Assembly: GCF_041435355.1 (NCBI RefSeq)
Contig: NZ_CP108442.1
Span: 5,144,501-5,208,500 of the forward strand
DNA length: 64,000 nt
Direction of reading: 5' to 3'
Source: Streptomyces sp. NBC_01276
GTDB taxonomy: Bacteria; Actinomycetota; Actinomycetes; Streptomycetales; Streptomycetaceae
Both the position numbers and the translations under genes were made by a program. This document shows positions 29,468 through 39,081 of the stretch, one piece after another. The first letter of the stretch is position 1. Each line of letters starts with the position of its first letter. The notes under the pieces were generated by a model that saw only the letters and a program-made list of their open reading frames with translations, made no database searches and was not told where the DNA came from.

Positions 29468-29589
29468 CCGGGGCCGGGCCGGAAAACCCCTCGGGGATGC
29501 CCGGGGGTGGACGTACCCTTGGTACTCCGGAGGTCGACGATCGGCGCGGCCCCTCAGCGGGAGGTATGCGCAGGCCACAGTGCCGGCCC

Positions 29590-30627
29590 ATGACTCAGAC
29601 ACCGACAGCCCAGACCCCCGCGCCGGGCCAGGCGCGAGCCCACTTCACCGTACCGGCGACGCACCCGATGGTGACGGTGCTCGGCTCGGGCGACGCGCTG
29701 CTGCGCGTGATCGAAAAGGCTTTCCCGAAGGCCGACATCCATGTTCGGGGCAATCAGGTCAGCGCGATCGGCCCGGCGGTGGAAGTCGCCCTGATCCAGC
29801 GCCTGTTCGACGAGATGATGCTCGTGCTGCGCACCGGGCAGTCGATGACGGAGGACGCAGTGGAACGCTCGATCGCCATGCTCAAGGCGAACGGCACCGG
29901 TGGCGGCGAGGCGGAGACCCCGGCCGAGGTGCTGACCCAGAACATCCTCTCCAGCCGCGGGCGCACCATCCGCCCCAAGACCCTCAACCAGAAGCGGTAC
30001 GTCGACGCGATCGACAAGAACACGATCGTCTTCGGCATCGGCCCCGCCGGTACCGGCAAGACCTACCTCGCCATGGCGAAGGCGGTCCAGGCCCTGCAGT
30101 CCAAGCAGGTCAGCCGGATCATCCTGACCCGCCCCGCGGTCGAGGCGGGCGAGCGCCTCGGCTTCCTCCCGGGCACCCTCTTCGACAAGATCGACCCGTA
30201 TCTGCGGCCGCTCTACGACGCCCTGCACGACATGATCGACCCGGACTCGATCCCCCGCCTCATGGCCGCCGGCACCATCGAGGTGGCGCCCCTGGCCTAT
30301 ATGAGGGGTCGCACCCTTAACGAGGCCTTCGTCGTGCTCGACGAGGCGCAGAACACCACCACCGAGCAGATGAAGATGTTCCTCACCCGGCTCGGGTTCG
30401 ATTCCAAGATCGTGGTCACGGGTGACGTCACGCAGGTCGACCTGCCCGGCGGGGCCCGCAGCGGTCTGCGGCAGGTGCAGGACATCCTGGAGGGGGTGCC
30501 GGACATCCACTTCTCGCGGCTCACGTCCGAGGATGTCGTCCGCCACAAGCTGGTCGGCCGTATCGTCGATGCGTACGAGAAGTACGACGACGCCCACCCG
30601 GCCCCGAACGGCCACCAGCGGAAGTAG
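29590..30627 (+). CDS. phoH: PhoH family ATPase
   Basis: A P-loop NTPase of the PhoH/YbeZ family, usually encoded next to ybeY and linked to RNA and ribosome quality control. The 345-residue protein has an N-terminal KH-like domain (about residues 15-85), the Walker A motif [14 protein letters not shown] near residue 155, the conserved [17 protein letters not shown], Walker B in [11 protein letters not shown] and the GDVTQVDLP motif. ATG 29590 (MTQTPTAQT) is selected; an ATG 24 bases upstream also exists, with GGGAGG too close to it. A -10-like TACCCT lies at 29514-29519. ybeY follows after 13 bases, so they are co-transcribed. Confidence 0.92.
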   Translation: MTQTPTAQTPAPGQARAHFTVPATHPMVTVLGSGDALLRVIEKAFPKADIHVRGNQVSAIGPAVEVALIQRLFDEMMLVLRTGQSMTEDAVERSIAMLKANGTGGGEAETPAEVLTQNILSSRGRTIRPKTLNQKRYVDAIDKNTIVFGIGPAGTGKTYLAMAKAVQALQSKQVSRIILTRPAVEAGERLGFLPGTLFDKIDPYLRPLYDALHDMIDPDSIPRLMAAGTIEVAPLAYMRGRTLNEAFVVLDEAQNTTTEQMKMFLTRLGFDSKIVVTGDVTQVDLPGGARSGLRQVQDILEGVPDIHFSRLTSEDVVRHKLVGRIVDAYEKYDDAHPAPNGHQRK

Positions 30628-30640
30628 AGCTCAGCGCACC

Positions 30641-31138
30641 ATGTCGATCGACGTCAACAACGAGTCCGGAACCGAGGTCGACGAGCAGGCGATCCTCGAC
30701 ATCGCCCGCTACGCGCTCACCCGGATGCGGATCCACCCGCTGTCCGAGCTCTCCGTCATCGTCATCGACGAGGACGCCATGGAGCAGCTCCACATCCAGT
30801 GGATGGACCTGCCCGGTCCGACCGACGTCATGTCCTTCCCGATGGACGAGCTCCGTCCGCCGTCGAAGGACGACGAGGAGCCCCCGCAGGGGCTCCTCGG
30901 CGACATCGTGCTGTGCCCCGAGGTCGCGAAGAAGCAGGGCGAGGACGCACCGACGCAGCACTCCATGGACGAGGAGCTCCAGCTCCTGACCGTCCACGGG
31001 GTGCTGCACCTGCTCGGCTACGACCACGAGGAGCCGGACGAGAAGGCCGAGATGTTCGGCCTCCAGGCGGCCATCGTCGACGGCTGGCGCGGTGAGCGCG
31101 GCATGACCGGTCCCTCGCCGGCGCCCACCGTCTCGTGA
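30641..31138 (+). CDS. ybeY: endoribonuclease YbeY (rRNA maturation)
   Basis: YbeY is a zinc-dependent endoribonuclease that contributes to 16S rRNA 3' end processing and ribosome quality control. The 165-residue product has the zinc motif [16 protein letters not shown] (HxxxHxxGxxH) near residue 110, preceded by [11 protein letters not shown] and [12 protein letters not shown]. Length is as expected. It starts 13 bases after phoH, and its TGA overlaps the GTG of the CNNM gene, giving the familiar phoH-ybeY-CNNM-era-like order, though here other genes separate it from era. Confidence 0.95.
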   Translation: MSIDVNNESGTEVDEQAILDIARYALTRMRIHPLSELSVIVIDEDAMEQLHIQWMDLPGPTDVMSFPMDELRPPSKDDEEPPQGLLGDIVLCPEVAKKQGEDAPTQHSMDEELQLLTVHGVLHLLGYDHEEPDEKAEMFGLQAAIVDGWRGERGMTGPSPAPTVS

Positions 31139-32445
31139 CCGCCCCCCAGCTGATCACCGGCGCGGTCCTGCTGGTCGTGGTGGCCTGGTTCGCGGCGTGC
31201 GCGGAGTCCGGCATCGCCCGCATCTCCGCCTTCCGCGCCGAACAGGCCGTACGGGAGGGCAGGCGCGGGAGCGCCAAGCTCGCCCAGGTGGCCGGGGATC
31301 CGACCCGCTACCTGAACGTGGCGCTGCTGGTCCGGGTGACCTGCGAGATGGCGGCGGGCGTGCTCGTCACGTACGTGTGCCTCGACGCGTTCGGGGAGAA
31401 CTGGACCGCGCTGCTGGCGGCCATCGGGGTGATGGTCCTCGTGTCCTTCGTGGCGGTCGGGGTGTCCCCGCGCACCATCGGCCGCCAGCACCCGCTGAAC
31501 ACGGCGACCGCCGCGGCCTACGTGCTGGTGCCGCTGGCCCGGGTGATGGGTCCGATCCCGCAGTTGCTGATCCTCATCGGCAACGCGCTCACGCCGGGGA
31601 AGGGCTTCCGCAAGGGGCCGTTCGCCTCCGAGGCCGAGCTGCGCGCCATGGTGGACCTCGCGGAGAAGGAGTCGCTGATCCAGGACGAGGAGCGCCGGAT
31701 GGTGCACCAGGTCTTCGAGCTCGGCGACACCCTCGTGCGCGAGGTGATGGTGCCGCGCACCGACCTGGTGTGCATCGAGCGGTACAAGACGATCCGTCAG
31801 GCGACCACGCTCGCCCTGCGGTCGGGCTTCTCGCGGATCCCCGTCACGGGGGAGAACGAGGACGACATCGTCGGCATCGTGTACCTGAAGGACCTCGTCC
31901 GCCGGACGCACATCAGCCGCGACGCGGAGAGCGACCTGGTCTCCACGGCGATGCGGCCGGCGGTGTTCGTGCCGGACACGAAGAACGCGGGCGATCTGCT
32001 GCGCGAGATGCAGTCGGTGCGCAACCACGTGGCCGTGGTCATCGACGAGTACGGCGGCACCGCCGGCATCGTGACCATCGAGGACATCCTGGAGGAGATC
32101 GTCGGTGAGATCACCGACGAGTACGACCGGGAGATCGCGCCGGTGGAGGAGCTGGGCGACGACCGGTACCGGGTCACGGCCCGGCTCGACATCACCGACC
32201 TCGGCGAGCTGTTCGGGGTGGAGGCCTTCGACGACGAGGACGTGGAGACGGTCGGCGGGCTGCTGGCGAAGGCGCTGGGGCGGGTTCCGATCGCCGGTGC
32301 GTCGTCGGTGGTGGAGCTGCCGGACGGGCGCCCGCTGCGGATGACGGCGGAGTCCCCGGCGGGGCGGCGCAACAAGATCGTGACGGTGCTGGTGGAGCCG
32401 GTGCAGCCGGTGCCGGCGGCCGACGGCGAGGAGGAGGACGGATGA
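31135..32445 (+). CDS. CNNM/hemolysin-C family transporter with CBS domains
   Basis: A 436-residue membrane protein of the CorC/HlyC/CNNM family, related to magnesium or cobalt ion efflux. The N-terminal DUF21 region has about four transmembrane helices (residues 1-130; ending near [14 protein letters not shown]), then two CBS domains that bind nucleotides (about 205-325, [54 protein letters not shown]) and the C-terminal CorC_HlyC domain with [21 protein letters not shown] 31135 overlaps the ybeY stop by GTGA, and its end overlaps the next gene by ATGA. The ion transported is not shown by the sequence. Confidence 0.9.
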   Translation: MTAPQLITGAVLLVVVAWFAACAESGIARISAFRAEQAVREGRRGSAKLAQVAGDPTRYLNVALLVRVTCEMAAGVLVTYVCLDAFGENWTALLAAIGVMVLVSFVAVGVSPRTIGRQHPLNTATAAAYVLVPLARVMGPIPQLLILIGNALTPGKGFRKGPFASEAELRAMVDLAEKESLIQDEERRMVHQVFELGDTLVREVMVPRTDLVCIERYKTIRQATTLALRSGFSRIPVTGENEDDIVGIVYLKDLVRRTHISRDAESDLVSTAMRPAVFVPDTKNAGDLLREMQSVRNHVAVVIDEYGGTAGIVTIEDILEEIVGEITDEYDREIAPVEELGDDRYRVTARLDITDLGELFGVEAFDDEDVETVGGLLAKALGRVPIAGASSVVELPDGRPLRMTAESPAGRRNKIVTVLVEPVQPVPAADGEEEDG

Positions 32446-32795
32446 CCCCGGCGGAGCTGCGAGCCTTCTGTCTGGAGTTCAACGCGGCGGTCGAGGAGTT
32501 CCCCTTCACGCCGGAGACCTCGGTGTTCAAGGTGCTGGGGAAGGTGTTCGCGCTGTCGGCGCTGGACGCCGAGCCGCTGAAGATCAACCTCAAGTGCGAT
32601 CCGGAGGAGGCCCTCCGGCTGCGCGCGGAGCACGCGGCGATCGTCCCGGGCTGGCACATGAACAAGCGGCACTGGAACACGGTGACCGTCGCGGAGCTGC
32701 CGGACGCGCTGGTGCGGGAGCTGGTGGAGGACTCGTACGACCTGGTCGTGGCGGGTCTGCCGAAGGCGGAGCGGCTGCGGCTCGACCGGTCCTGA
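32442..32795 (+). CDS. MmcQ/YjbR family DNA-binding protein
   Basis: A 117-residue protein of the YjbR fold, a double-wing structure related to DNA-binding domains. Family landmarks are FKVLGKVFALSAL, INLKCDPEEALRLR and the very typical VPGWHMNKRHWNTVTV, followed by ELVEDSYDLVVAGLPK. The function is unknown; a DNA-binding role rests on the fold. It overlaps the CNNM gene by ATGA, so it belongs to the phoH-ybeY operon. The downstream deaminase-like gene has its own promoter, so the operon may end here. Confidence 0.9.
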   Translation: MTPAELRAFCLEFNAAVEEFPFTPETSVFKVLGKVFALSALDAEPLKINLKCDPEEALRLRAEHAAIVPGWHMNKRHWNTVTVAELPDALVRELVEDSYDLVVAGLPKAERLRLDRS

Positions 32796-32852
32796 GGCGC
32801 CTCGGCGGGGTCGTCTCACGGCCGCGCCGGGGCGCTCCCTATGCTTTCGACC

Positions 32853-33218
32853 ATGAGCGAGAGCACCGTGGGCACCGGGATCGACCCCGAGGACAGCAAG
32901 ATCATCACGCTGGCGCGCAGCGCCCGGGCCCGCAACGGGGTCCCGGAGGGTGCGGCGGTCCGCGACGAGACCGGCCGGACGTACGTCGCCGGCACCGTGG
33001 AGCTGGAGTCCCTGAAGCTGAGCGCCCTGCAGACGGCGGTCGCGATGGCGGTGGCCAGCGGCGCCCGGTCCCTGGAGGCGGCGGCCGTGGTGAGTGCGGC
33101 CGACGCGCCGGCCGAAGCCGACCGTGCGGCGGTCCGTGACCTCGGCGGTCCCGCCACCCCCGTCCTGCTGGCCGGCCCGGACGGCACCCTGAAGTCGACC
33201 ACGCCCGCCGGGGCCTGA
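32853..33218 (+). CDS. cytidine deaminase-like protein lacking zinc ligands
   Basis: A 121-residue protein with the small-deaminase architecture: KIITLARSARARNGVPEGAAVRDETGRTYVAGTVELESL then a helix LSALQTAVAMAVASGAR. In active cytidine deaminase the helix begins with HAE and a PCGxC motif follows; here the HAE position reads LSA and no PCGxC or any cysteine exists, so catalysis is very unlikely. TATGCT ends 7 bases before ATG 32853, suggesting a leaderless transcript; an upstream ATG at 32841 overlaps this element. It could be a regulatory or structural descendant of a deaminase. I am fairly sure of the fold and sure that the ligands are missing. Confidence 0.72.
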   Translation: MSESTVGTGIDPEDSKIITLARSARARNGVPEGAAVRDETGRTYVAGTVELESLKLSALQTAVAMAVASGARSLEAAAVVSAADAPAEADRAAVRDLGGPATPVLLAGPDGTLKSTTPAGA

Positions 33219-33272
33219 CCACCCGCCGGTAATCCGGTGGCCCGGCCCAGCGGCCGGTGGTGGGATGGCCCG

Positions 33273-34286
33273 ATGGGCGAAGACGTACGGGCAGCGGTGG
33301 ACCGGGGCGACCATCCGAGGGGGGTGACCCCCTGGGACCGGGCCCCGTGGCGCGCCGCCGCCCTCGCCTGGGCCGGGGACGCGCTCGCCGCGCACGGCCT
33401 GCGGGCGACGGGGGAGCGGCGGGTCCGGCTGCGGCCCTGGTCCGTGCTGGTCCGGATCGCCGTCGAGGGCGGCACCCCCGTCTGGTTCAAGGCGAACCCG
33501 CCCGCCGGCGCCTTCGAGGCCGGGCTGACCGAGGCCCTGTCCCGCTGGGCCCCCGCCCACTCGCTGCGGCCCCTGGCCGTGGACCCGGGCCGGGGCTGGT
33601 CGCTGCTGCCGGACGGCGGACCGCTCTTCCGGGACGTCCTGGACGGCGGCCCCGCCGACCCGCGGGCCTGGGAGGCCCCGCTGGCCCGGTACGCCGAACT
33701 CCAGCGGGCCCTGATGCCGCGCACCGCGGAGATCGAGGCCCTCGGCGTACCCGTGGCCCGGACCGCCGGACTGGCGGGGGTCTTCGACCGGCTGGTCGCC
33801 GGGAACACCGTCCTGGACGGGGACGACCGCCGGGCGCTGCGGGCCCTGCGGCCCCGGCTCGCCGACTGGTGCGCCGAGCTCGCGGACGCGGGCATCGCGG
33901 ACTCCCTCGACCACGCGGACCTGCACGAGGGGCAGCTCTTCGCCCCGGGACCGGACCGGTTCACCTTCTTCGACTGGGGCGACGCCTCCGTCACCCACCC
34001 GTTCTGCGGGCTGCTCGTCCCCCTGAGGGCGGCGCGGGCGCGTTACGGGTCCGAGGTGCTGCCCCGGCTGCGGGACGCCTACCTGGAGCCCTGGGGCGGC
34101 GCGGGGTCCGACGCCGCCGGCCTGCGCCGCGCGGCGAGCCTGGCCCTGCGGCTCGGGGCCATCGGCCGGGCCGGGGCCTGGGGCCGGGTCTTCCCCGAGG
34201 CCCTGGCGGCCGGGGCCGGGGCCGGTTCCGGGGCCGCCGACAGCGCCCGCTGGCTGCGCGAACTGCTCAGGGAGCCACCGCTGTAG
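33273..34286 (+). CDS. aminoglycoside phosphotransferase-fold (APH) family protein
   Basis: A kinase-like protein of 337 residues. The catalytic loop is recognisable as DHADLHEGQLF (usual HxDLHxxN, here Q in place of N) near residue 215, and the metal-binding Asp as FTFFDWGDAS near residue 230. The N-lobe has VWFKANPPAGAF where the ATP-binding Lys should be. The substrate is unknown; small-molecule or homoserine-type kinases share this fold. ATG 33273 is chosen; GTG 33237 is an alternative. Its 3' end overlaps the convergent MFS gene by 20 bases. Confidence 0.8.
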   Translation: MGEDVRAAVDRGDHPRGVTPWDRAPWRAAALAWAGDALAAHGLRATGERRVRLRPWSVLVRIAVEGGTPVWFKANPPAGAFEAGLTEALSRWAPAHSLRPLAVDPGRGWSLLPDGGPLFRDVLDGGPADPRAWEAPLARYAELQRALMPRTAEIEALGVPVARTAGLAGVFDRLVAGNTVLDGDDRRALRALRPRLADWCAELADAGIADSLDHADLHEGQLFAPGPDRFTFFDWGDASVTHPFCGLLVPLRAARARYGSEVLPRLRDAYLEPWGGAGSDAAGLRRAASLALRLGAIGRAGAWGRVFPEALAAGAGAGSGAADSARWLRELLREPPL

Positions 34287-35580
34287 CGGCCGGGGCGGCG
34301 GTCGCGGCGGGGCGGCGGATGACCATGGCCATCAGGGCGGCCATCGCGCACAGGCCGCCCGCCGCGTACCAGACGAGGTCGTAGGAGCCGAAGGTGTCGC
34401 GGGCCACGCCGCCGAGGAAGGCCACCAGCGCCGCGCCGACCTGGTGGGAGGCCAGCACCCAGCCGAAGACGATCGCGCTGTCCTCCCCGTAGTGCTCGCG
34501 GCACAGCGCGATGGTGGGCGGGACGGTGGCGACCCAGTCCAGGCCGTAGAAGACGATGAAGAAGACCATCGGCGGGTGCACGGACGGGGCCAGCAGCACC
34601 GGCAGGAACAGCAGGGACAGCCCGCGCAGGGCGTAGTACACGGCCAGCAGGCGGCGGGGCGCGAAGCGGTCGGTGAACCAGCCGGAGGCGATGGTGCCGA
34701 GGACGTCGAACACGCCGATCACCGCCAGCAGCCCGGCGGCCGCCGTCACCGGCATCCCGTGGTCGTGGGCGGCGGGCACGAAGTGGGTCTTGACCAGGCC
34801 GTTGGTGGAGGCGCCGCAGATCGCGAAGGTGCCCGCGAGCAGCCAGAACGGTCCCGTCCGGGCCGCCTTGAAGAGCACGCCGACGGCTCGCCGCGCCGCG
34901 CCCGGGACCGGCGCGGGCTTGTCGGCCCAGGTGCCGCCGTAGGGGGCGAGGCCCACGTCGGCGGGGTGGTCGCGCAGCAGCAGCCAGACGAAGGGGACGA
35001 CGGACAGGGCCGCGAGGGACACCGTCACGGCGGCCGGGCGCCAGCCGTGGTGCTCCACGAGCCAGGACAGCAGCGGCAGGAAGATCAGCTGTCCGGAGGC
35101 GCCCGCGGCGGTCAGGATGCCGGTGACCAGGCCGCGCCGGGCGGTGAACCAGCGGTTGGTCACCGTCGCCGCGAAGGCCAGGGCCATCGAACCGCTGCCC
35201 AGCCCCACGAGCACGCCCCAGTACAGGACCAGCTGCCAGGAGGCGGTCATCCACACGGTGGCCACGGAGCCGCCGGCTATGACGGTCAGGGCGAGGGCGA
35301 CGACCCTGCGGATGCCGAAACGGTCCATCAGGGCGGCGGCGAAGGGCGCGGTGAGCCCGTAGAGCGCGAGGTTGACGGAGACCGCGAAGCCGATCGTGCC
35401 GCGCGACCAGTCGAACTCCGCGTGCAGCGGCTCGATGAGCAGTCCGGGGAGGGAGGCGAAGGCGGCCGCGCCGATGATCGTCACGAAGGCGACGGCCGCG
35501 GCGAACCAGGCGCGGTGGATGCGTCCGGCGCGGCGGGGAGCGGGCGCGCGGGTCGTGGAGGGGGGTGCTGTCTGCGTCAC
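34267..35580 (-). CDS. MFS transporter, monocarboxylate/oxalate-formate type
   Basis: A 437-residue major facilitator with 12 predicted helices. Residues 20-60 (AWFAAAVAFVTIIGAAAF ... GLLIEPLHAEFDWSRGTIGF) and the helix-helix pattern resemble the monocarboxylate or oxalate/formate subgroup. The A-motif-like loop MDRFGIRRVVAL lies after helix 2, and a second copy SGWFTDRFAPRRLL begins the second half. The substrate is unknown. The product ends in an Ala/Pro tail. It is divergent from the GlxA-type regulator (71-base gap), which might control it, and convergent with the APH-like gene. Confidence 0.88.
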   Translation of the reverse strand: MTQTAPPSTTRAPAPRRAGRIHRAWFAAAVAFVTIIGAAAFASLPGLLIEPLHAEFDWSRGTIGFAVSVNLALYGLTAPFAAALMDRFGIRRVVALALTVIAGGSVATVWMTASWQLVLYWGVLVGLGSGSMALAFAATVTNRWFTARRGLVTGILTAAGASGQLIFLPLLSWLVEHHGWRPAAVTVSLAALSVVPFVWLLLRDHPADVGLAPYGGTWADKPAPVPGAARRAVGVLFKAARTGPFWLLAGTFAICGASTNGLVKTHFVPAAHDHGMPVTAAAGLLAVIGVFDVLGTIASGWFTDRFAPRRLLAVYYALRGLSLLFLPVLLAPSVHPPMVFFIVFYGLDWVATVPPTIALCREHYGEDSAIVFGWVLASHQVGAALVAFLGGVARDTFGSYDLVWYAAGGLCAMAALMAMVIRRPAATAAPAATAVAP

Positions 35581-35651
35581 GCCGACAGCTTCCGGCCTGC
35601 GGGGGCCCCGGCGACAGTGGCCTGACCGACACGGTTCGCTACGATCGGGCC

Positions 35652-36758
35652 ATGGCCACGGAACGCAGTCCCCGGACCCACCGCGTCGTCGTCCTCGCGC
35701 TCGCCGGGCTGCTGCCCTTCGAGCTCGGCATTCCGCACCGGATCTTCGGCCGCGCCAAAGACCCGTCAGGGCGGCCCCTGTACACGATCCTGACCTGCGG
35801 GATCACCCCCGGGCCGGTGCGGACGGACGCCGATTTCGCGATCCACGTCGAACACGGCCCGGAGCTGCTGGCGACGGCCGACACGGTGGTGGTGCCCGCC
35901 TCCTACGAGCTGGGGCCGGTGCACAGCGAGGGCCGGCTGACCGAGGAGCTCGCCGGCGCCCTCGCCCACATCCGGCCCGGCACCCGGCTGGTGTCCATCT
36001 GCACGGGCGGCTACGTCCTGGCCGCCGCCGGCTACCTGGACGGCCGCCCGGCCACCACCCACTGGGCCTCCGCCGAGCACTTCCAGCGGATGTTCCCCGC
36101 CGTACGGGTCGACGCGGGCGTGCTCTACACCGACGACGGGGACGTGCTGACCTCGGCCGGGGTCGCCGCGGGCATCGACCTGTGCCTGCACATCGTGCGC
36201 CGCGACCACGGCGCGGCCGTCGCCAACGAGACCGCCCGGCGGACCGTGGTCCCGCCCCACCGGGAGGGCGGACAGGCGCAGTTCGTCGACCGGCCCGTGC
36301 CCGAGCCGCAGCGGGCCAGCACCTCGGCCGCTCGCGCCTGGGTGCTCGACCGGCTGCACGAGCCGCTGCGGCTGGTCGACCTCGCCCGGCAGGAGGCCAT
36401 GTCGGTACGGACCTTCACGCGCCGCTTCCGCGAGGAGTCGGGGGTCAGCCCCGGCGAGTGGATCACCGCCCAGCGGGTGGAGCGGGCCCGGCGGCTGCTG
36501 GAGCGCACCGAGCTGCCGATGGAGGCGGTGGCGCGGGAGACGGGCTTCGGGACGGCCCAGTCGCTGCGCAAGCACGTCCAGGCGGCTCTGGGGGTGAGCC
36601 CGACGGCCTACCGGCGCACCTTCCGCGCGGCGGAGCCGGACCCGGAGCCGGACCCGGAGGCGTTCCGGGAGGCCCCTTCGCGGGCGGCTCCGGCGGCTCC
36701 GGCGGCCACGGTGCCATCTTCTGATGGGCCATCAGTCGCTGCCGGGTCCGTGCATTGA
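35652..36758 (+). CDS. GlxA family transcriptional regulator (DJ-1/PfpI domain plus AraC HTH)
   Basis: A 368-residue regulator. Residues 10-180 form a DJ-1/PfpI-like domain (VVVLALAGLLPFELGIPHRIFG, then the nucleophile-elbow-like SICTGGYVLAAAGYLDGRPATTHW with Cys near residue 118). Residues 220-325 are a two-helix-turn-helix AraC domain (LVDLARQEAMSVRTFTRRFREESGVSPGEW, and AVARETGFGTAQSLRKHV). TACGAT ends 6 bases before ATG 35652, indicating a leaderless start; the open frame extends to 35565 without support. The last 40 residues are low-complexity Pro/Ala/Glu. The divergent MFS permease is a candidate target. Confidence 0.92.
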   Translation: MATERSPRTHRVVVLALAGLLPFELGIPHRIFGRAKDPSGRPLYTILTCGITPGPVRTDADFAIHVEHGPELLATADTVVVPASYELGPVHSEGRLTEELAGALAHIRPGTRLVSICTGGYVLAAAGYLDGRPATTHWASAEHFQRMFPAVRVDAGVLYTDDGDVLTSAGVAAGIDLCLHIVRRDHGAAVANETARRTVVPPHREGGQAQFVDRPVPEPQRASTSAARAWVLDRLHEPLRLVDLARQEAMSVRTFTRRFREESGVSPGEWITAQRVERARRLLERTELPMEAVARETGFGTAQSLRKHVQAALGVSPTAYRRTFRAAEPDPEPDPEAFREAPSRAAPAAPAATVPSSDGPSVAAGSVH

Positions 36759-36820
36759 CTTCTCCCGCCGCCCGCTCGTGAATGTCCCCCTGTCGGGGCG
36801 ACGGAACGCGGGGGGCTCAG

Positions 36821-38149
36821 TTGCGAACAGGCGCGCGCAGCAGGGGATGGCGGGCGGCCGTCGGCATGGCCGTGCTCGCGGCCGCGAGCGGGGGAGCGCT
36901 GGGCGGTCCGGCGGCCGCCGTGGAGGAAACGTCCCCGGGGCAGGTGGAGTTCCCCGCGCACTGCCTGCCGCCCCAGGAGGCCGGACTGCCGCCCGCCGAC
37001 GGCCCCACCACGGCCCGGATCACCGTCGACAACCCCGCCCCGCGCGTCGGCGACACCGTGACCGTCACCTACCGGATAACCCGGTCCCCCGCGGTGAACC
37101 CACTGTCCGCACCCCTGCCCGCCGACGTCCTCACCCCGGCCGGGACGGTCCTGCTCAGCGGCGCGCAGAGCGGCGAGGTCACCGTGGTCGGCGCCAAGCG
37201 CAACGAGCCCGTGCCGACGGGGGCCGCCCTGCCCGCCGTCACCATGACCGGCACCTTCACCGTCACCTCCCCGGGCGACATCACCCTCGCCCCCGGCGCC
37301 TACACCCTCCACACCGGCCACCTCCTCGACCTGGACACGGTCTGCGGCGTCACCGGCGCACCCGTCTCGGAGCGCCTCACCGTCACCGAGCTGCCCACCG
37401 CCAACCTGCGCCGCGTCCTGCTGGGCTCCGGCTACGGAGCCCCGGGCGCCCGCGTCACCGTCACCGGGGCGGGCTTCGCCCCGGGCGCAGCCGTGACCGT
37501 GACCGGCCGCGCGGGCGCCGCCGAGACCGCCGACCGGGTGGCGGCCACCGCGGACGCGCGAGGGGAGGTCACCGCGCTGCTGCCCGTCACGGACCGGGCG
37601 ACGACGGCGGTGGTGGCGTACGAGGGCGCGGCCTGGTCGGCGCAGCGGGGCACGGGCCCGGCCGCGTACACGGTGGTCGAGCCGGCCGTGACACCACCCG
37701 GCACCCAGCGGCTGACGGCGACCGTCGAGCCGGGCAGCCTCGCCATGACCCAGACGGGTGACGCGGTGACCCTGGGCGCGGTCCCGTACGGGGACGGCGG
37801 CGCGGCCCCCGGCCGGATCGGCACCGTCACCGTCAAGGACGCCCGGGGCGGCCCGGCGGGGTGGTCGCTGGTCGGCCGGGTCGGCGACTTCGCGGGCCCC
37901 GGCGGCCTGCGCATCCCGGGAGGCTCACTCTCCTGGACCCCGTCCTGCACGGCCGCGCCGGGCAGCCCCAGCCCCTGCGCACCGGGCAGCCCGGGCCCGG
38001 TCGGCCCGGACGGCGCGGTCCTCGCCTCCACCGCCGACGCCCCCCTGACCGGGGGCACCTTCACCGTCGACGCCACGGTCGCCCTCCGGGTCCCCGCCTA
38101 CACCCCGCCGGGGGCGTACACGGCGGTGCTGACCCTGACCCTGTCGTGA
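36821..38149 (+). CDS. secreted WxL-domain-like surface protein
   Basis: About 442 residues with an N-terminal signal peptide (RTGARSRGWRAA, hydrophobic VGMAVLAAASGGALGG, AxA site before VEE). The middle contains Ig-like beta-sandwich segments (ARITVDNPAPRVGDTVTVTY; ARVTVTGAGFAPGAAVTVTG). The C-terminal 140 residues recall a WxL domain: GSLAMTQTGDAVTLGAV, the first WxL motif as GWSLVG, and a final YTAVLTLTLS where a second WxL would be. TTG 36821 is preferred because GGGGGG lies 5 bases upstream; ATG 36782 is an alternative. It overlaps the DUF916 gene by GTGA. WxL proteins bind peptidoglycan in Firmicutes; here that role is inferred. Confidence 0.72.
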   Translation: MRTGARSRGWRAAVGMAVLAAASGGALGGPAAAVEETSPGQVEFPAHCLPPQEAGLPPADGPTTARITVDNPAPRVGDTVTVTYRITRSPAVNPLSAPLPADVLTPAGTVLLSGAQSGEVTVVGAKRNEPVPTGAALPAVTMTGTFTVTSPGDITLAPGAYTLHTGHLLDLDTVCGVTGAPVSERLTVTELPTANLRRVLLGSGYGAPGARVTVTGAGFAPGAAVTVTGRAGAAETADRVAATADARGEVTALLPVTDRATTAVVAYEGAAWSAQRGTGPAAYTVVEPAVTPPGTQRLTATVEPGSLAMTQTGDAVTLGAVPYGDGGAAPGRIGTVTVKDARGGPAGWSLVGRVGDFAGPGGLRIPGGSLSWTPSCTAAPGSPSPCAPGSPGPVGPDGAVLASTADAPLTGGTFTVDATVALRVPAYTPPGAYTAVLTLTLS

Positions 38150-39081
38150 TCCGGACCGCGGCCGCCGCCCTGGCCGCGGCGGCCCTCGCGCTGTTCGCGC
38201 TGCTGGCGCCCGCCCGGCCGGCGGCCGCCGCCGACAACGGGCAGTGGTCCGTGCTGCCCGTCGCCACCGCCGTCGGGCAGCGCCCGTACTTCTACCTCGC
38301 CGCCTCCCCCGGCGCCACCGTCCGGGACACCGTCACCGTCGCCAACCGCACCGACCGGCCGCGCACCTTCCGGCTCTACGCCGCCGACGCCCACAACACC
38401 GCCCGCGACGGCGGATTCGCCCTGCGCGGCCCCGACGAGCCGCGCGGCGCCCCCGCCGGGTGGGTGCGGCTGGAGCGGGACCGGGTCACCGTGCCGGCCC
38501 GGGGGACGGTGGACGTCGGCTTCGAGCTGACCGTCCCCGAACGGGCCGAACCCGGGGACCACCCGGGCGCCCTGGTGGCCCTGGAGGACGCGCCGGCCGC
38601 CGCGGGCACCGCCCCGGGCATCGGGATCCGGCAGGCCGTCGGGGCCCGGCTCTACCTGCGGGTCGCGGGGCCCACCGCGCCCGCCCTCGCGGTGGAGGAC
38701 GTACGGGCCGTCGCCTCCGCGGGCGGCGCGGGCGCGGAGGTCTCGTACACCCTGCGCAACCTCGGCAACGTCACCCTGCGGCCCCGCGCCGTCCTCGCCG
38801 CCACCGGGGCCCTCGGCCGGCCCCTGCTGCACCGGGCGCTCACGGGCCTGCCCGCCGAGCTGCTGCCCGGTCAGCAGGCCCGCCTCACCACCCGCTGGGA
38901 CGGTCCGCCGTCCCTGGAGTGGGCCCGGCTGACGGTGCGCGCCGAAGCCTCCGGGGTCACCGCCGCCGGCGGCGCCGACCACGCCGCGCACCCCCTGCTC
39001 GCACCCGTTCTGGCACTCGCCCTGACCCTCGTGGCGGTGGCCTGGTCGGCGCTGGGAGCGGCATCGGGGAGAATGGCCCGT
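38146..39081 (+). CDS. DUF916-type (WxL-interacting) surface protein, no stop before era
   Basis: About 312 residues before the era start. An N-terminal signal peptide (MIRTAAAALAAAALALFALL then APARPAAAA), a DUF916-like beta domain (WSVLPVATAVGQRPYFYL, VRDTVTVANRTDRPRTFRLYAADA, VTVPARGTVDVGFEL), a second beta domain (about 185-270) and a C-terminal helix LLAPVLALALTLVAVAWSALG (285-305). Firmicute DUF916 proteins have this plan and work with WxL proteins. GTG 38146 overlaps the WxL-like stop. The striking point is that the frame has no stop: it continues through era to TAG 40021-40023. Translated as one chain it would place Era on the cytosolic side of the membrane. Confidence 0.78.

Noticed and set aside
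38156..38220. Treating the Ala-rich start of the DUF916 gene as a lipoprotein signal
   Set aside because: No lipobox cysteine; the cleavage site looks like a normal AxA type.
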